Shown: positions 35,814-44,865, counted from the stretch's first letter. The stretch: 64,000 bases of DNA from RYN-230 sp963844695 (GCA_963844695.1 CAWJPL010000034.1:1-64000); one strand, 5' to 3'. Notes: generated from the sequence alone by a model not told the origin. Numbers and translations: made by a program.

Positions 35814-36530
35814 ATGAGCCAGCAGGACCAGAAGGTCGCCATCATCACCGGGGGTTCCCAGGGCATCGGGGCCGGCCTGGTCGCTGCGTACCGGCAGCAG
35901 GGCTGGGCGGTCGTGGCCACCTCCCGGACGATCAAGCCCAGCGCAGATCCGGACGTGCTCACCGTGGACGGGGACGTGTCCGACCCGGCTACCACCGACC
36001 GGATCATCAGCCAGGCGCTGGACCGCTTCGGCCGCGTCGACACCCTGGTCAACAACGCCGGCGTGTACGTCTCCAAGCCGTTCACCGACTACACGGCGGA
36101 GGACTACGCGCTGGTGGTGGGCGTCAACCTGACGGGGTTCTTCTGGCTCACCCAGCGGGCCGTGGCCGAGATGCTGAACCAGGGCGGGGGCCACGTGGTC
36201 AACATCACCACCACCCTCGTCGATAACGCCAGCTCCAGTGCGCCCTCGCTGCTGACTGCGCTGACCAAGGGCGGGCTGGCCGCAGCCACCAGGTCGCTGG
36301 CCATCGAGTACGCCTCGCGGGGCATCCGGGTCAACGCCGTCTCGCCCGGCATCATCCAGACGCCGATGAATCCCCCGGAAAGCTACGCGGCGCTGGGCCC
36401 CCAGCTTCCTCCGCTCGGGCACGTGGGCCAGGTCAGCGACATCGTGAACGGGATCTGGTTCCTGGAGTCATCGCCGTTCATTACCGGGGAGATCCTGCAC
36501 ATCGACGGCGGCCAGATCGCCGGCCACTGA
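35814..36530 (+). CDS. SDR-family oxidoreductase-like protein lacking catalytic Tyr
   Basis: 238 residues; ATG with GAGAGGAAC upstream. Rossmann features are intact: TGGSQGIGAGL (NAD(P)-binding, residues 12-22), NNAGVYV (80-86) and the C-terminal SPGIIQTPM. The active-site YxxxK is replaced by TALTK (Lys 152, Thr 148 in place of Tyr), and the Ser 13 positions earlier is Leu. A clade of SDR proteins with this ALTKGGL variant exists, so it is probably a real subfamily rather than a mutation. It may bind nucleotide without classical dehydrogenase chemistry. 67 bp after the MIase-like gene, perhaps cotranscribed. Confidence 0.88.
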   Translation: MSQQDQKVAIITGGSQGIGAGLVAAYRQQGWAVVATSRTIKPSADPDVLTVDGDVSDPATTDRIISQALDRFGRVDTLVNNAGVYVSKPFTDYTAEDYALVVGVNLTGFFWLTQRAVAEMLNQGGGHVVNITTTLVDNASSSAPSLLTALTKGGLAAATRSLAIEYASRGIRVNAVSPGIIQTPMNPPESYAALGPQLPPLGHVGQVSDIVNGIWFLESSPFITGEILHIDGGQIAGH

Positions 36531-36557
36531 TCCGCCAAGCGTCAGCCTTCGCGCGCC

Positions 36558-37388
36558 TCAGGACAGGCCGGCGGGTGCTTCCACGTCGTCGTAGACCCGA
36601 GCCGCCGCCAGCAGTCCGTCCGGGCCGCGTTCGAAGACGCCGATTCCCGCCTGGGGCGGGATGTCATGGCTGCCCCAGCGGACGCAGTTGTACTCCAGGG
36701 CGCAGCGCACGCCGTCGTCGGTCACGGCACAGTTCTCCAGCCCGATACCGCCGCCCGCGCTGAAGCACGTGGTGAAGAACGAGCGGAGCTCGGGGGCGCC
36801 GCGGTGGGCGATGTGCGGGCCGATGGGCTCGCGGTAGTACCCGTCCGGCTCGAAGGTGCCCACGACCGCGTCGATGTCACCCGCGTCCAGTGCGGCCTGG
36901 TAGCGGCCGACGACGCCGCCGGGGTGCGCGTCCCCGGGCTTGAGTATGGGCGGCCGGAGGTGGCGCCGCCCGTCCACCGGCCACTGGCTGCAGTAGGTGC
37001 GGAACACCACCGACTGGTCGTCGGGAGATTCGGCGACGACCGCGACTGGCCAGGCCACTTCCCGCCCGTCGTGGATCAGGTGCGCCGTCAGTTCCACCAC
37101 GGCCCGGCCGCCGACCACGGTGGAGGCCACGGTCTCGGTCCGGGCGTGCCGCTCGGCGAAGAAAGACTTGTTGGTGCTGACGAACTCCCGGAGCTTCTTG
37201 TGGCCGCGGATCTCGCCTGCGCGGGGGTCGTAGACCACCACCTCGCCCGGCCACACCGTCTCCAGGACGTGCGTGTCGCCTTCGTTGAGCGCGGTGAAGT
37301 ACTGCGCGACCGGGTCAGCGCGGCCGGCGGCCTGGGTTTGCCTGCGCGCCAGCTCCACCGCGCTGCTGAAGTCCGGAAACCACGGCAT
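36558..37388 (-). CDS. Two-domain NTF2/SnoaL-like protein
   Basis: 276 residues from the ATG at 37388, which has GGGAG at good spacing; an ATG four codons upstream is possible. Two NTF2-like cone folds follow each other: VAQYFTALNEGDTHVLETVWPGEVVVYDP...GHKKLREFV and VVGRYQAALDAGDIDAVVGTFEPDGYYREP...GAPELRSFF. Members of the SnoaL-like group are cyclases, isomerases or small-ligand-binding proteins. No catalytic Asp-His pair can be assigned with certainty. Convergent with the SDR gene. Confidence 0.8.
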   Translation of the reverse strand: MPWFPDFSSAVELARRQTQAAGRADPVAQYFTALNEGDTHVLETVWPGEVVVYDPRAGEIRGHKKLREFVSTNKSFFAERHARTETVASTVVGGRAVVELTAHLIHDGREVAWPVAVVAESPDDQSVVFRTYCSQWPVDGRRHLRPPILKPGDAHPGGVVGRYQAALDAGDIDAVVGTFEPDGYYREPIGPHIAHRGAPELRSFFTTCFSAGGGIGLENCAVTDDGVRCALEYNCVRWGSHDIPPQAGIGVFERGPDGLLAAARVYDDVEAPAGLS

Positions 37389-37431
37389 GTCAGCTCCCAT
37401 GCTCCCTGGACGGCCAGACGGGTTGCCCGCC

Positions 37432-37454
37432 GGATGCCTTGCCCGCCGGCATCC
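37432..37454 (-). terminator. Hairpin after the topoisomerase gene
   Basis: 7-bp stem GGATGCC / GGCATCC with a 9-base loop, 46 bp beyond the topoisomerase stop on the minus strand. No T run. Confidence 0.4.
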
Positions 37455-37499
37455 TACTTACCCCGCGCTGACCCGGCGAAAGCCGGTCAGTGATCCGGC

Positions 37500-38550
37500 T
37501 CACTGCGCAACCGGATGTCCGGACGCGGCCAGTAGCGCGGCGACCGCGGCCTCGGTCTCGGCGGGAACCGGAAGCTCGGCGGGCAGCGCGGGGATCCCGG
37601 GCAGCCCTCCCTCAGACTCGTAGCGGCTGATCAGCCGGGGATCGATGTAGGAGGCGCGGGCGACCGCCGGGGTGTCCCCGAGCCAGCGGGCCACCTCCTT
37701 GACGCTGGCGGTGATGACGCGCTGACGGCTCCGCGGGGTCACCGCCGGTTCCGCGTCCGCGAGCACGACGGCCATCAGGACGGTGGCGTTCCAGGTGCGG
37801 AACTCCTTGGCCGTGTAGTGCCCTCCGGCCCGGTCGGCGAGGTAGTTGCCCACGTCCCGGGAGTGCAGCCGGTGCCAGCCGTCGTCGTGCTCGTAGCAGA
37901 ACAGGGCCTCGTCGCCGCTGTCGCACTGCATCAGGGCCCGGACGGTGGGCAGCACGAGCCTGTCCTTGACCATGATCGTCCGCTGCTTGCCGGCCTTGGC
38001 GACGTAGTCGAACAGCACGCCGTCGCGCGTCACCCGCACGTGCCGCTTCTCCAGGGTCGTGGCGCCGTAGTGGTGGTCGAGTTCGGCGTACTTCTCCCCG
38101 CCGATGCGGAACAGGCCGAGGTCGATCAGCCGGACCACGCCGGCGCTGACGCGGTCCCGGTTCAAGGCGGCGGCGTCTCAGGTCGTGCTGGGTCGCCGTC
38201 CGGAGCCCGGGCAGCGCGCTGGCGAACCGGAGCATGTGGCTGAACTTCTGGGCGTCACGCTGTTCTCGCCACACCTGGTGGTAGAGGTACTGGGTCCGGC
38301 CCTTGCTGTCTACGCCGGTGGCCTGGATGTGCCCGAGCGGATCGGCTGAGATCCAGACGTTCTCCCAGGCCGGCGGGATCCTCAGCGCGCGGATGCGCTG
38401 CAGCGTCTGCTCGTCTGTGATCTGCGCGCCGGACGGGTCGTCAAAGCGGAAGCCGTCCCCGTCCCGCGCGCGGGTGATGCCGGGCCCGTGCGGGTCGCTG
38501 CGCGCCAGCCCTGACACCGCGGCCGTCAGCGACGGCGTTTCGAGACTCAT
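37500..38550 (-). pseudogene. DNA topoisomerase IB, one frameshift
   Basis: Poxvirus/bacterial type IB enzyme of about 350 residues in two frames. The N-terminal part has GFRFDDPSGAQITDEQTLQRIRALRIPPAWENVWI and GRTQYLYHQVWREQRDAQKF. After a one-base shift near 38170 the catalytic part continues LNRDRVSAGVVRLIDLGLFRIGGEKYAE, HYTAKEFRTWNATVLMA and VARASYIDPRLI (with the nucleophile Tyr). All catalytic blocks are present. The ATG start at 38550 has only a weak leader. The enzyme relaxes supercoils through a 3'-phosphotyrosine link. Confidence 0.87.
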
Positions 38551-38703
38551 CACTACCGAGCGTATGCCGCGCTGATCCACACTCGGATCAGCAGGGGTTG
38601 GTCAGAAACTGTTCCCCGACGCCAGACGCGGGGTCCGGGGCAGTCAACTTTCCGGGCCGCTGCGTCGTGCAATAACTATGCGGGAAGTGATGCGTGGCCG
38701 GTA

Positions 38704-39267
38704 ATGAGCGAGAACGGGCCGCCTGACGTCATCGGTGTGGATGACTCGTCCTTCGACGACTTCGTCGCGGGTTCGTCAGCGCGCCTGTTCACCACGGCGA
38801 GGCTGCTGACCGGGGGGCAGCGCGCCGAGGCCGAGGATCTGCTGCAGGGGGCGTACGAGCGCGCCTACCGGCGCTGGGGACGGATCTCCCGCCGCGCCGA
38901 CCCCGAGCGTTACGTGCGCCAGATCCTCGTCAACGCATCCATCGACCGGTGGCGCCGCCTCCGGCGCCACCCGGAGACCCCGCTGACCGTCAGCCAGGCC
39001 GACCCGGGCGCCGCGGACACGGCGGCCGCCGTCGCGGACCGGGACCTGCTGCTGCGCGGCCTCGCGGCCCTTCCCCCCAGGCAGCGGGCGGTGCTGGTGC
39101 TGCGGTACTTCGAGGACCTCTCCGAGGCGCAGACGGCGCTGACGCTCGGCTGCAGCGTCGGCACGGTCAAGAGCCAGGCCGCGCGGGGGCTGGCCCGGTT
39201 GCGTGACATCACTGGCGACGCAGGCGCCCCGTACAGCGGTGCCCGGGAAGGCGGCGGTACGCCATGA
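38704..39267 (+). CDS. SigE-family ECF RNA polymerase sigma factor
   Basis: 187 residues with sigma2 (FDDFVAGSSARLFTTARLLTGGQRAEAEDLLQGAYERAYRRW) and sigma4 (LAALPPRQRAVLVLRYFEDLSEAQTALTLGCSVGTVKSQ). The phrase RYFEDLSE...GCSVGTVKSQ is typical of the actinobacterial SigE-like group. The stop overlaps the start of the next gene (ATGA), so the two are translationally coupled; the partner probably modulates this sigma factor. Confidence 0.92.
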   Translation: MSENGPPDVIGVDDSSFDDFVAGSSARLFTTARLLTGGQRAEAEDLLQGAYERAYRRWGRISRRADPERYVRQILVNASIDRWRRLRRHPETPLTVSQADPGAADTAAAVADRDLLLRGLAALPPRQRAVLVLRYFEDLSEAQTALTLGCSVGTVKSQAARGLARLRDITGDAGAPYSGAREGGGTP

Positions 39268-40036
39268 CGGACTTTGAGCGCCGGCTGCGCGCGGCCATGG
39301 CGGCCGCCGCCGGGCCGGCCCCGGCGGGGTTGCTGGACGGCATCCATCGGCGGCACCGGCGCCATGTCCGGCGGGTCGCCACGGCCTGCGTCGCGGTGGC
39401 GGCCGTCGGGATCGCGGGAACAGTGGTCACGCGCGGGATACTCGCGGCCGGCCCGGCGGGCCGGGGCCCGGGCGGCAGCGGCCCGGTCGCTACCGGCCCG
39501 GCGGTCATCCGGCGGCCGTACCGTCCAGCACGGCGACCGGCGCGCCGGGCACCGTGCTCCGGGACTGCCAGTCCGCCAACGGCGGGACGCTGGGCTCCCA
39601 CTGGAAAGCACAGAGCGTGCACGCTGGCCCGGTCTGGTTCATCTACGCCCGCCCGGCCACGCCCTCGCCCAGCCACCGGCTGGCCGTCGGGAAGACACGT
39701 GCCTCCGCCATGGTCATCGCGGTCCGCAACGGCCACACGGCCGTGGTCACGGCGGCCCCCTCACTCGGCGGGCGGTTCCGGTTCCTGGCTGTCTCCAACA
39801 CCAACTGGACTCCGAACACGCTGTCCGAGGGCACCCCGGGTCTCACGCTGGCCGGCTGCCCGGCCGGCCAGGTCGGTCACCATATCCCGGGGAGATACGC
39901 GCCCGGGCTGACCATGTTCTGGGAAGGCTTCGTCACCGATCTGCGGGGCTGCATCCCGCTGGACGTACGTGCCTCGCCAGGTAGTCAGCCGGTCCGGGTC
40001 ACTATCGCCGCCACCGACGGCGGCTGTGGCTCCTGA
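39264..40036 (+). pseudogene. Membrane-anchored sigma-partner (anti-sigma-like) protein, one frameshift
   Basis: ATGA overlap with the sigma gene. The N-terminus MTDFERRLRAAM...LLDGIHRRHRRHVRR is followed by one transmembrane helix (VATACVAVAAVGIAGTVV), the layout of the predicted anti-sigma partners of SigE-like factors. A one-base change near 39507 breaks the frame; the extracellular part continues GTVLRDCQSANGGTLGSHW to CGS at the end, with several Cys residues. No ZAS zinc motif is seen. The function is inferred from position and topology. Confidence 0.68.
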
Positions 40037-40135
40037 CCGCGCTGCCGCCGCTCCTGCCGCCGCTGGCGGCCTGCCACCCCGCCGGTCCTGCGAATGGGGT
40101 TGCCGCTCCCGGGCCGGCTCGGGTAGGAACGTCGC

Positions 40136-40665
40136 ATGCTGCGCGGGGAAGTGGCCGGGCTGCGGGCCCAGGACGATAACGACGTCCCGGTCCTGCATGC
40201 GGAACTGCACGACGACGTGGCGACCTGGGTCCGGGCCGACTCGCGGCCCTGGCGGCCGATCCCGGCCAGCGCCGAGTCCCCGGTCCGCGCGGCAGGCTCG
40301 CGGACGACAGCGCCGTCTTCTCGGTGGTGCAACTGGCCACCGGCGACCTGGCCGGCCAGGCGATGCTGTGGGCCATCGACCTGCACAACCGCTCGGCCCA
40401 TGTCGGGATCTCGCTGCGGCCGGCCTTCCGTGGCTGCGGGCTGGGCACCGACACGGTCCGGGTGCTCTGCCGCTACGCCTTCGCCATCCTCGGGCTGCAG
40501 CGGCTGCAGGTCGAGACTCTGGCCAGCAACGCTGCGATGATCGCGACGGCCACCCAGGCCGGGTTCGTGCCGGAAGGCACCCTGCGCCAGTCGGCCTGGG
40601 TCGACGGGCAATTCGCGGACGAGGTCATCCTCGGCCTGCTGGCCCGCGACTGGCACCCGGCCTAG
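40136..40665 (+). pseudogene. GNAT-family N-acetyltransferase, one frameshift
   Basis: RimJ/RimL-like acetyltransferase. The N-terminus MLRGEVAGLRAQDDNDVPVLHAEL is joined by a shift near 40290 to LADDSAVFSVVQLATGDLAGQAMLWAIDLHNRSAHVGISLRPAFRGCGLGTDTVR, where RGCGLG is the acetyl-CoA pyrophosphate-binding motif A. It then continues GLQRLQVETLASNAAMI and TLRQSAWVDGQFADEVILGLL. Complete apart from the shift. The substrate, probably an N-terminal amine or small molecule, is unknown. Confidence 0.82.
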
Positions 40666-41428
40666 CCGCGAAGCCCGGCCGGAGTGTCAGATCCAGCCCG
40701 GCTGGCGCTGCGCCCCAGCTCGGCCCGGCGGCGGGCCGCGTGGTCCGGCCGGTTGGTGACGAGGACCTCGATGCGCTGGTCCCGGAGGAACTGGTCGATC
40801 AGCGGGTCCTGGTCAACGGTCCACACCATGATGCCGACGCCGCTGCGGTGGCACGCCCCGGCCACGCCCAGCCGGGCGATCCGGTAGTTCACCGCCACCC
40901 AGTCAGCCCCGCACGCCCGGATCCGGGGCAGCGGAAACAGTTCGCTGTGCCGGACGGCCGCCCACTGACGGCGCGGCACCCCCCGGAGACTGCGTCCCAG
41001 CGACAACGCGGTCCGGACCCCGGGAAGGCCCGCTTGATCGTGGCGACCGACGCGTCTTCCAGGGTGGTGACGACAAAATTGCCCGGACCCAGGACCGAGG
41101 ACGCCAGCGCGACGACGCTCTCCTCGTAGCCGGTCTCTTTCAGGTCCAGATGCCCGATCAGACGGCCGGCGAGCAGAGCCATCACCTGGTCCACCCGGGG
41201 GACGACGTAGCCCAGCCGGTCGCAGAGTTCGGTGTACCCGAGTTCCGCGAGCCGCGGGCCGCCGCGCCCGGCGTGCCCGTCGTGGTAGACGACCAGGACG
41301 TTGTCGGCCGTCTTGCGGATATCGAACTCGGCGTACTCCGCGCTGCTGGCGAGGAGGTCTGAGTAGCTCTGATAGGTGATCGGTTCCGCGTCTGTTGAGT
41401 GGTCACAATGAGCGGAGATCTGTACCAC
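40662..41428 (-). pseudogene. Glycerophosphodiester phosphodiesterase-like protein, one frameshift
   Basis: GDPD TIM barrel with ISAHCDHSTDAEPITYQSY (the canonical HRG appears as HCD), YAEFDIRKTADNVLVVYHDG (metal-binding EFD and general acid YHD) and IGHLDLKETGYEE. A one-base loss in a C run near 41018 shifts the frame; the end continues SLGRSLRGVPRRQWAAV to VWTVDQDPLIDQFL and VTNRPDHA, as expected. The preferred start is the GTG at 41428. The altered first catalytic motif may change activity. The 3' end overlaps the convergent GNAT gene by four bases. Confidence 0.8.
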
Positions 41429-41610
41429 TTCGCCGGACTCTCCAGTTGACGGCAAAATCAGCCTGCGCAGTGTCAATCGAGCTGGCTCGATTGGCTCCTA
41501 TCCTTGAGCGCTCAGGCAGCCAGCAGATGAACCCCGGGCCTCCAGCCGGAGGCTTCCGCGGGAACCTCCGCCAGAACGCAGCCCCCCTGAACGCCCAGAG
41601 CACAGGCACG

Positions 41611-41637
41611 TGTCACATCCGCGGGGGGCCGGGTGTC
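41611..41637 (+). promoter_or_regulatory. ECF41-type promoter
   Basis: TGTCACA (41611-41617), 16 bases, TGTC (41634-41637), ending 35 bp before the start of an ECF41-type sigma gene. The known ECF41 consensus is TGTCACA-N16-CGTC. It differs at one base and suggests autoregulation. Confidence 0.72.
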
Positions 41638-41672
41638 AGTCTGGTGAGACCCGGCATCGAGGGAAGTGACCG

Positions 41673-42608
41673 ATGACCGACAGTGAGTGGCTGGCGACCG
41701 CCTTCGAGGAGCACCGTGACCACCTGCGCGCGGTGGCCTACCGGCTGCTCGGCTCGTCGAGCGACGCCGACGACGCGGTTCAGGACACCTGGCTGAAGCT
41801 GACCGGCGCGGACCCCGGCGACGTGGAGAATCTCGGCGGCTGGCTGACGACCGTCGTCGCGCGGGTGTCACTGAACATGCTCCGGTCACGCCGGTACCGG
41901 CACGAGGAGCCAGTCGGTGGCGCGTGGCCGGGTGCCGCGGAGGCGGCGGCCGGGACCGGCGCGGTAGCGGGACCGGCCGGGCCCTCCCTGGCCAGCCGGG
42001 CCGGTGACCCGGAAGACGAGGCGGTCCTCGCCGACTCGGTCGGCCTGGCCTTGCTGGTCGTGCTCGACACGCTGACCCCGGCGGAGCGCCTCGCGTTCGT
42101 GCTGCATGACCTGTTCGCCATGCCATTCGCAGAGGTGGCGGCGGTGCTCGGACGGTCGCCGGAGGCGGCGCGGCAGCTGGCCAGCCGGGCCCGGCGCCGG
42201 GTGCGCGGGGCACCGAGCCCGGACCGGGCAGCCGACCTGGCCCGCCAGCGGGAAGTGGCCACCGCGTTCCTGGCGGCCTCGCGGGGCGGCGATCTCTCGG
42301 CCCTCGTCGCGCTACTGGACTCCGACGTCACGCTGACCGCCGACGCCGCGGTGCTCCCGGCCGGCCGGGAGGCCGTGCTTCACGGCGCCGAGACCGTCGC
42401 CCGGGGCGCGGTGGTGTCCTCAGCCCGGGCCGGTCAGTCCCGGCTGGCCCTGGTGAACGGGTCCGTGGGCATCGTGTTCGCCCCGGGAGGGCGGCTGCAG
42501 GTCGTCCTGGCCCTGACCGTCAGCCCCGCACGCCGGATCACCGCCATCGAGGTCATCGCCGATGCTGACCGCCTGCGTCACCTGCGGCTGGCGTTGCTCC
42601 CGGAGTAG
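41673..42608 (+). CDS. ECF41-type (SigJ-like) RNA polymerase sigma factor with SnoaL-like domain
   Basis: 311 residues; ATG with GAGGGA upstream. Sigma2 FEEHRDHLRAVAYRLLGSSSDADDAVQDTWLKL and sigma4 LTPAERLAFVLHDLFAMPFAEVAAVLGRSPEAARQLASRARRRV (about residues 125-180). The C-terminal 110 residues form an NTF2/SnoaL-like domain (REVATAFLAASRGGDLSALVALLDSDVTL...), the built-in regulator that replaces an anti-sigma factor in ECF41. Usual targets are carboxymuconolactone decarboxylases, oxidoreductases or epimerases; none is adjacent. An ECF41-type promoter lies upstream. Confidence 0.92.
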   Translation: MTDSEWLATAFEEHRDHLRAVAYRLLGSSSDADDAVQDTWLKLTGADPGDVENLGGWLTTVVARVSLNMLRSRRYRHEEPVGGAWPGAAEAAAGTGAVAGPAGPSLASRAGDPEDEAVLADSVGLALLVVLDTLTPAERLAFVLHDLFAMPFAEVAAVLGRSPEAARQLASRARRRVRGAPSPDRAADLARQREVATAFLAASRGGDLSALVALLDSDVTLTADAAVLPAGREAVLHGAETVARGAVVSSARAGQSRLALVNGSVGIVFAPGGRLQVVLALTVSPARRITAIEVIADADRLRHLRLALLPE

Positions 42609-42649
42609 GCCCGACCCGGCGAGCTGGTCACCCCGCGGAAAGCCTCGGG

Positions 42650-43258
42650 TCAGTCCGTGGCCGCCGCGGCGCCCGCGGGGGCGCTGGCCAGGGCCGCGTC
42701 CAGCAACGCCGCGGCCGCGGCGCGGGCCGCAGCGGACGCGGCGGGATCGTGGTCCATCCGGGCCGACACCGCGGTCCCGTCGTAGAGCAGGTGCAACTGG
42801 CGGGCCAGGGCCGCCGGGTCGGGCGCCCCGGCCTCCCCGGCCAGGCGGGTGAACAGGGAGCGCACCCAGGCGCGGTAGTCGCCGTAGGCCTGCTCTATCC
42901 GGTCACCGGGATGCGACTCCGCACTGGCCCGGGCGAACGCGCAGCCCCGGTAGCCGGTTTCGGCGAGCGACCGGCCCTGCGACTCGAACACGCCCAGCAG
43001 CCGGTCGCGCGGGGTGTCGTAGCTCTCCAGGGCACGGGTGATCCGCTCGGCGATCCGCTCGTGGCGGCCCTCCAGGTAGGCATGGATCAGTTCGTCCTTG
43101 CTCCCGAAGGTGTTGTACAGCGAGCCCTTGGCCACGCCCGCGTGCTCGATGACACGGTCGATACCGACCGTATGCACGCCTTCCTCATAGAACAGCTCGT
43201 TGGCGGCGGCCAGCAGGCGCTCGCGCGCCGACGGTCTGGCCGCATTCTGCACAGCCAT
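42650..43258 (-). CDS. TetR-family regulator of the adjacent MFS transporter
   Basis: 202 residues from the ATG at 43258, spaced nine bases from GAGGAG; the ATG at 43267 lies too close to it. HTH: ARERLLAAANELFYEEGVHTVGIDRVIEHAGVAKGSLYNTFGSKDELI. The C-terminal half has FARASAESHPGDRIEQAYGDYRAW, typical of TetR regulators with a TetR_C-type effector domain. The palindrome CTAGACA-ACTC-TGTCTAG is directly upstream, and the same motif recurs before the MFS gene, so it probably represses both. Confidence 0.9.
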   Translation of the reverse strand: MAVQNAARPSARERLLAAANELFYEEGVHTVGIDRVIEHAGVAKGSLYNTFGSKDELIHAYLEGRHERIAERITRALESYDTPRDRLLGVFESQGRSLAETGYRGCAFARASAESHPGDRIEQAYGDYRAWVRSLFTRLAGEAGAPDPAALARQLHLLYDGTAVSARMDHDPAASAAARAAAAALLDAALASAPAGAAAATD

Positions 43259-43272
43259 GTCGGTCATCTCCT

Positions 43273-43290
43273 CTAGACAACTCTGTCTAG
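43273..43290. promoter_or_regulatory. TetR operator, copy upstream of tetR
   Basis: Perfect 7-bp arms CTAGACA / TGTCTAG with a 4-bp spacer, 15 bp before the preferred TetR start. Confidence 0.78.
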
Positions 43291-43323
43291 TCTATCGCTT
43301 CGCCGGGCTTACCGGGACGGGGC

Positions 43324-44619
43324 TTACGGGACGGGACCGGGCGGGGTTACCGGGGCGGGGGTGCGCACACGCAGCAGGCCGAGCAGCGCGAACGCCGCGA
43401 GCAGGATGACCGCGCCGCCGTAGTAGATCGCGGTGTCGGTCAGCCCGGCGCCGTGCACGATGACGAACCCGGCGACCACGGCGGGCACGCCCAGGCCGAG
43501 GTAGGACACGATGTAGACCAGGGACAGGACCCCGGCGCGCTCGTGGGCCGCGGCCAGCGGGACGACGGTCCGGATGCCGCCCTGGAAACCGCTGCCGAAG
43601 CCGACCCCGCTGATCGCGGTGCCCAGGAAGAACAGCGGCGTGGACGTCATGGCCAGGGCGAGCATGGCGACGGCCGCGCCGATGATCAGGGCGAGGATCC
43701 CGGTGAGCATCACGGTCCGGGCGGCCGCGGTCCGCAGCACGACGATGGAGATCACGGCGGTCAGGGTCAGCACGAACAGGCTCAGCCCGCCCAGCACGAT
43801 GTCCTGCGACCCGGTCAGGGAGTACACCAGCGCCGGCCCGAGCGCGGCGTACAGTCCGCCCTGCGCCCAGACCGCGAACAGCACCGGGGTGGCGACCAGC
43901 ACGGGACCGCGCAGTGTACGGGGCAGCCTGATCTCCGGCCGCAGCGAGGCCAGCGCCCCTGGGGTCCGGCTCACCGTTTCGCGCATCAAGACGACGCCGG
44001 CGGCCTGGAGCACGAACACGCCCACCAGGGCCAGGTAGATCAGGTGCGTGGGGGCGGGCAGGTAGCGAACCGCCAGAGCGGACAGCAGCACACCGGACCC
44101 GGTGCCCATGCCCGGGGCGACCGAGTTAGCGAACGTGCCGCGCTCGCGGTCCACGTCCAGCAGGCCGGCGCCGATCGCGCCGAGCGCCGCGCCGGTGGCC
44201 AGGCCCTGCACGATCCGGGCGATCAGCAGCTCGGGCACCCCGCTGGCGACGGTGAACACCAGCAGCGCAGCGGCCTGCACGGTGATCGCGGCCAGCAGCA
44301 CCGGACGCCGTCCGATGTGGTCGGAGAGCTTGCCCAGGGTCAGCAGCGAGGCGAGCACCGCCACCGCGTACACGCCGAACACGATCGTGGTGGTGATCGG
44401 CGTAAAGCCCCAGCGCGCCTGATAGATCGCGTACAGCGGCGTAGGGGCGGCGGACGCGGCCAGCAGCGTCACGATGAGCGACGCCAGCAGGTACAACACC
44501 GGGCGCCCGCTCAGCGGCCACCGCCCGGCCGGGGCTGGCCTGGTGGATCGTGCCTGGGCCGCAGGACGGCTGGCCGGGCGGGGCGGGTCCGTCGTGAGGG
44601 TCTGGGCCCGTGTGGTCAT
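43324..44619 (-). CDS. MFS transporter (DHA-type efflux)
   Basis: 431 residues from the ATG at 44619 with GAGG seven bases upstream (a TTG lies two codons earlier). Twelve predicted membrane helices. The loop 2-3 signature GKLSDHIGRRP is MFS motif A, and GTISGVGFGSGFQGG-like glycine-rich helices occur in the second half. The cytoplasmic N-terminus (about 40 residues) is Pro/Arg/Thr-rich. Adjacent TetR gene and shared operators indicate inducible drug or metabolite efflux. The substrate is unknown. Confidence 0.88.
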   Translation of the reverse strand: MTTRAQTLTTDPPRPASRPAAQARSTRPAPAGRWPLSGRPVLYLLASLIVTLLAASAAPTPLYAIYQARWGFTPITTTIVFGVYAVAVLASLLTLGKLSDHIGRRPVLLAAITVQAAALLVFTVASGVPELLIARIVQGLATGAALGAIGAGLLDVDRERGTFANSVAPGMGTGSGVLLSALAVRYLPAPTHLIYLALVGVFVLQAAGVVLMRETVSRTPGALASLRPEIRLPRTLRGPVLVATPVLFAVWAQGGLYAALGPALVYSLTGSQDIVLGGLSLFVLTLTAVISIVVLRTAAARTVMLTGILALIIGAAVAMLALAMTSTPLFFLGTAISGVGFGSGFQGGIRTVVPLAAAHERAGVLSLVYIVSYLGLGVPAVVAGFVIVHGAGLTDTAIYYGGAVILLAAFALLGLLRVRTPAPVTPPGPVP

Positions 44620-44642
44620 GATCAATCCTCAAGTCGATTGAG

Positions 44643-44682
44643 TAGACAGGTCTGTTCAACAAACAATAGACAGACTGGTCTA
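44643..44682. promoter_or_regulatory. Two TetR-operator-like sites upstream of the MFS gene
   Basis: TAGACA-GGTC-TGTTCA at 44643-44658 and TAGACA-GACT-GGTCTA at 44667-44682, 24 bp apart. Both keep the 16-bp TAGACA-N4-TGTCTA plan of the site before tetR with two and one mismatches. Confidence 0.68.
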
Positions 44683-44684
44683 CT

Positions 44685-44796
44685 CAGTCAAGCCCCGGCC
44701 GGGTCCCAGGGTCAGTCAAGCCCCGGCTGGGTCGCACGGTCAGTCAAGTTCCGGCCGGGTCGCAGGGTCAGTCAAGTTCCGGCCGGGTCCCAGAGT
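44685..44796. repeat. Four tandem 28-bp repeats
   Basis: Units at 44685, 44713, 44741 and 44769, each starting CAGTCAAG then (CC/TT)CCGGC(C/T)GGGTC. They lie between the MFS operators and the structured leader of the next gene. Each has an internal CCGG(C)CGG core. Possible minisatellite or protein-binding array. Confidence 0.88.
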
Positions 44797-44865
44797 CCGG
44801 AGTCCGGGGTGCGGGCCACCGGCGGTTGCCGTATCCACGGTGCCTTAACGTGTCCTCACGACCAC

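Noticed and set aside
35129..36530. Aromatic (beta-ketoadipate) degradation cluster based on the muconolactone isomerase-like gene
   Set aside because: No catechol dioxygenase, cycloisomerase or thiolase genes nearby; the isomerase fold alone is not enough.
38640..38703. ECF-type promoter before the SigE-like gene (AACTTT ... CGTCG)
   Set aside because: Spacing of 14 bases between the AAC and CGTC elements is too short for a normal ECF promoter.
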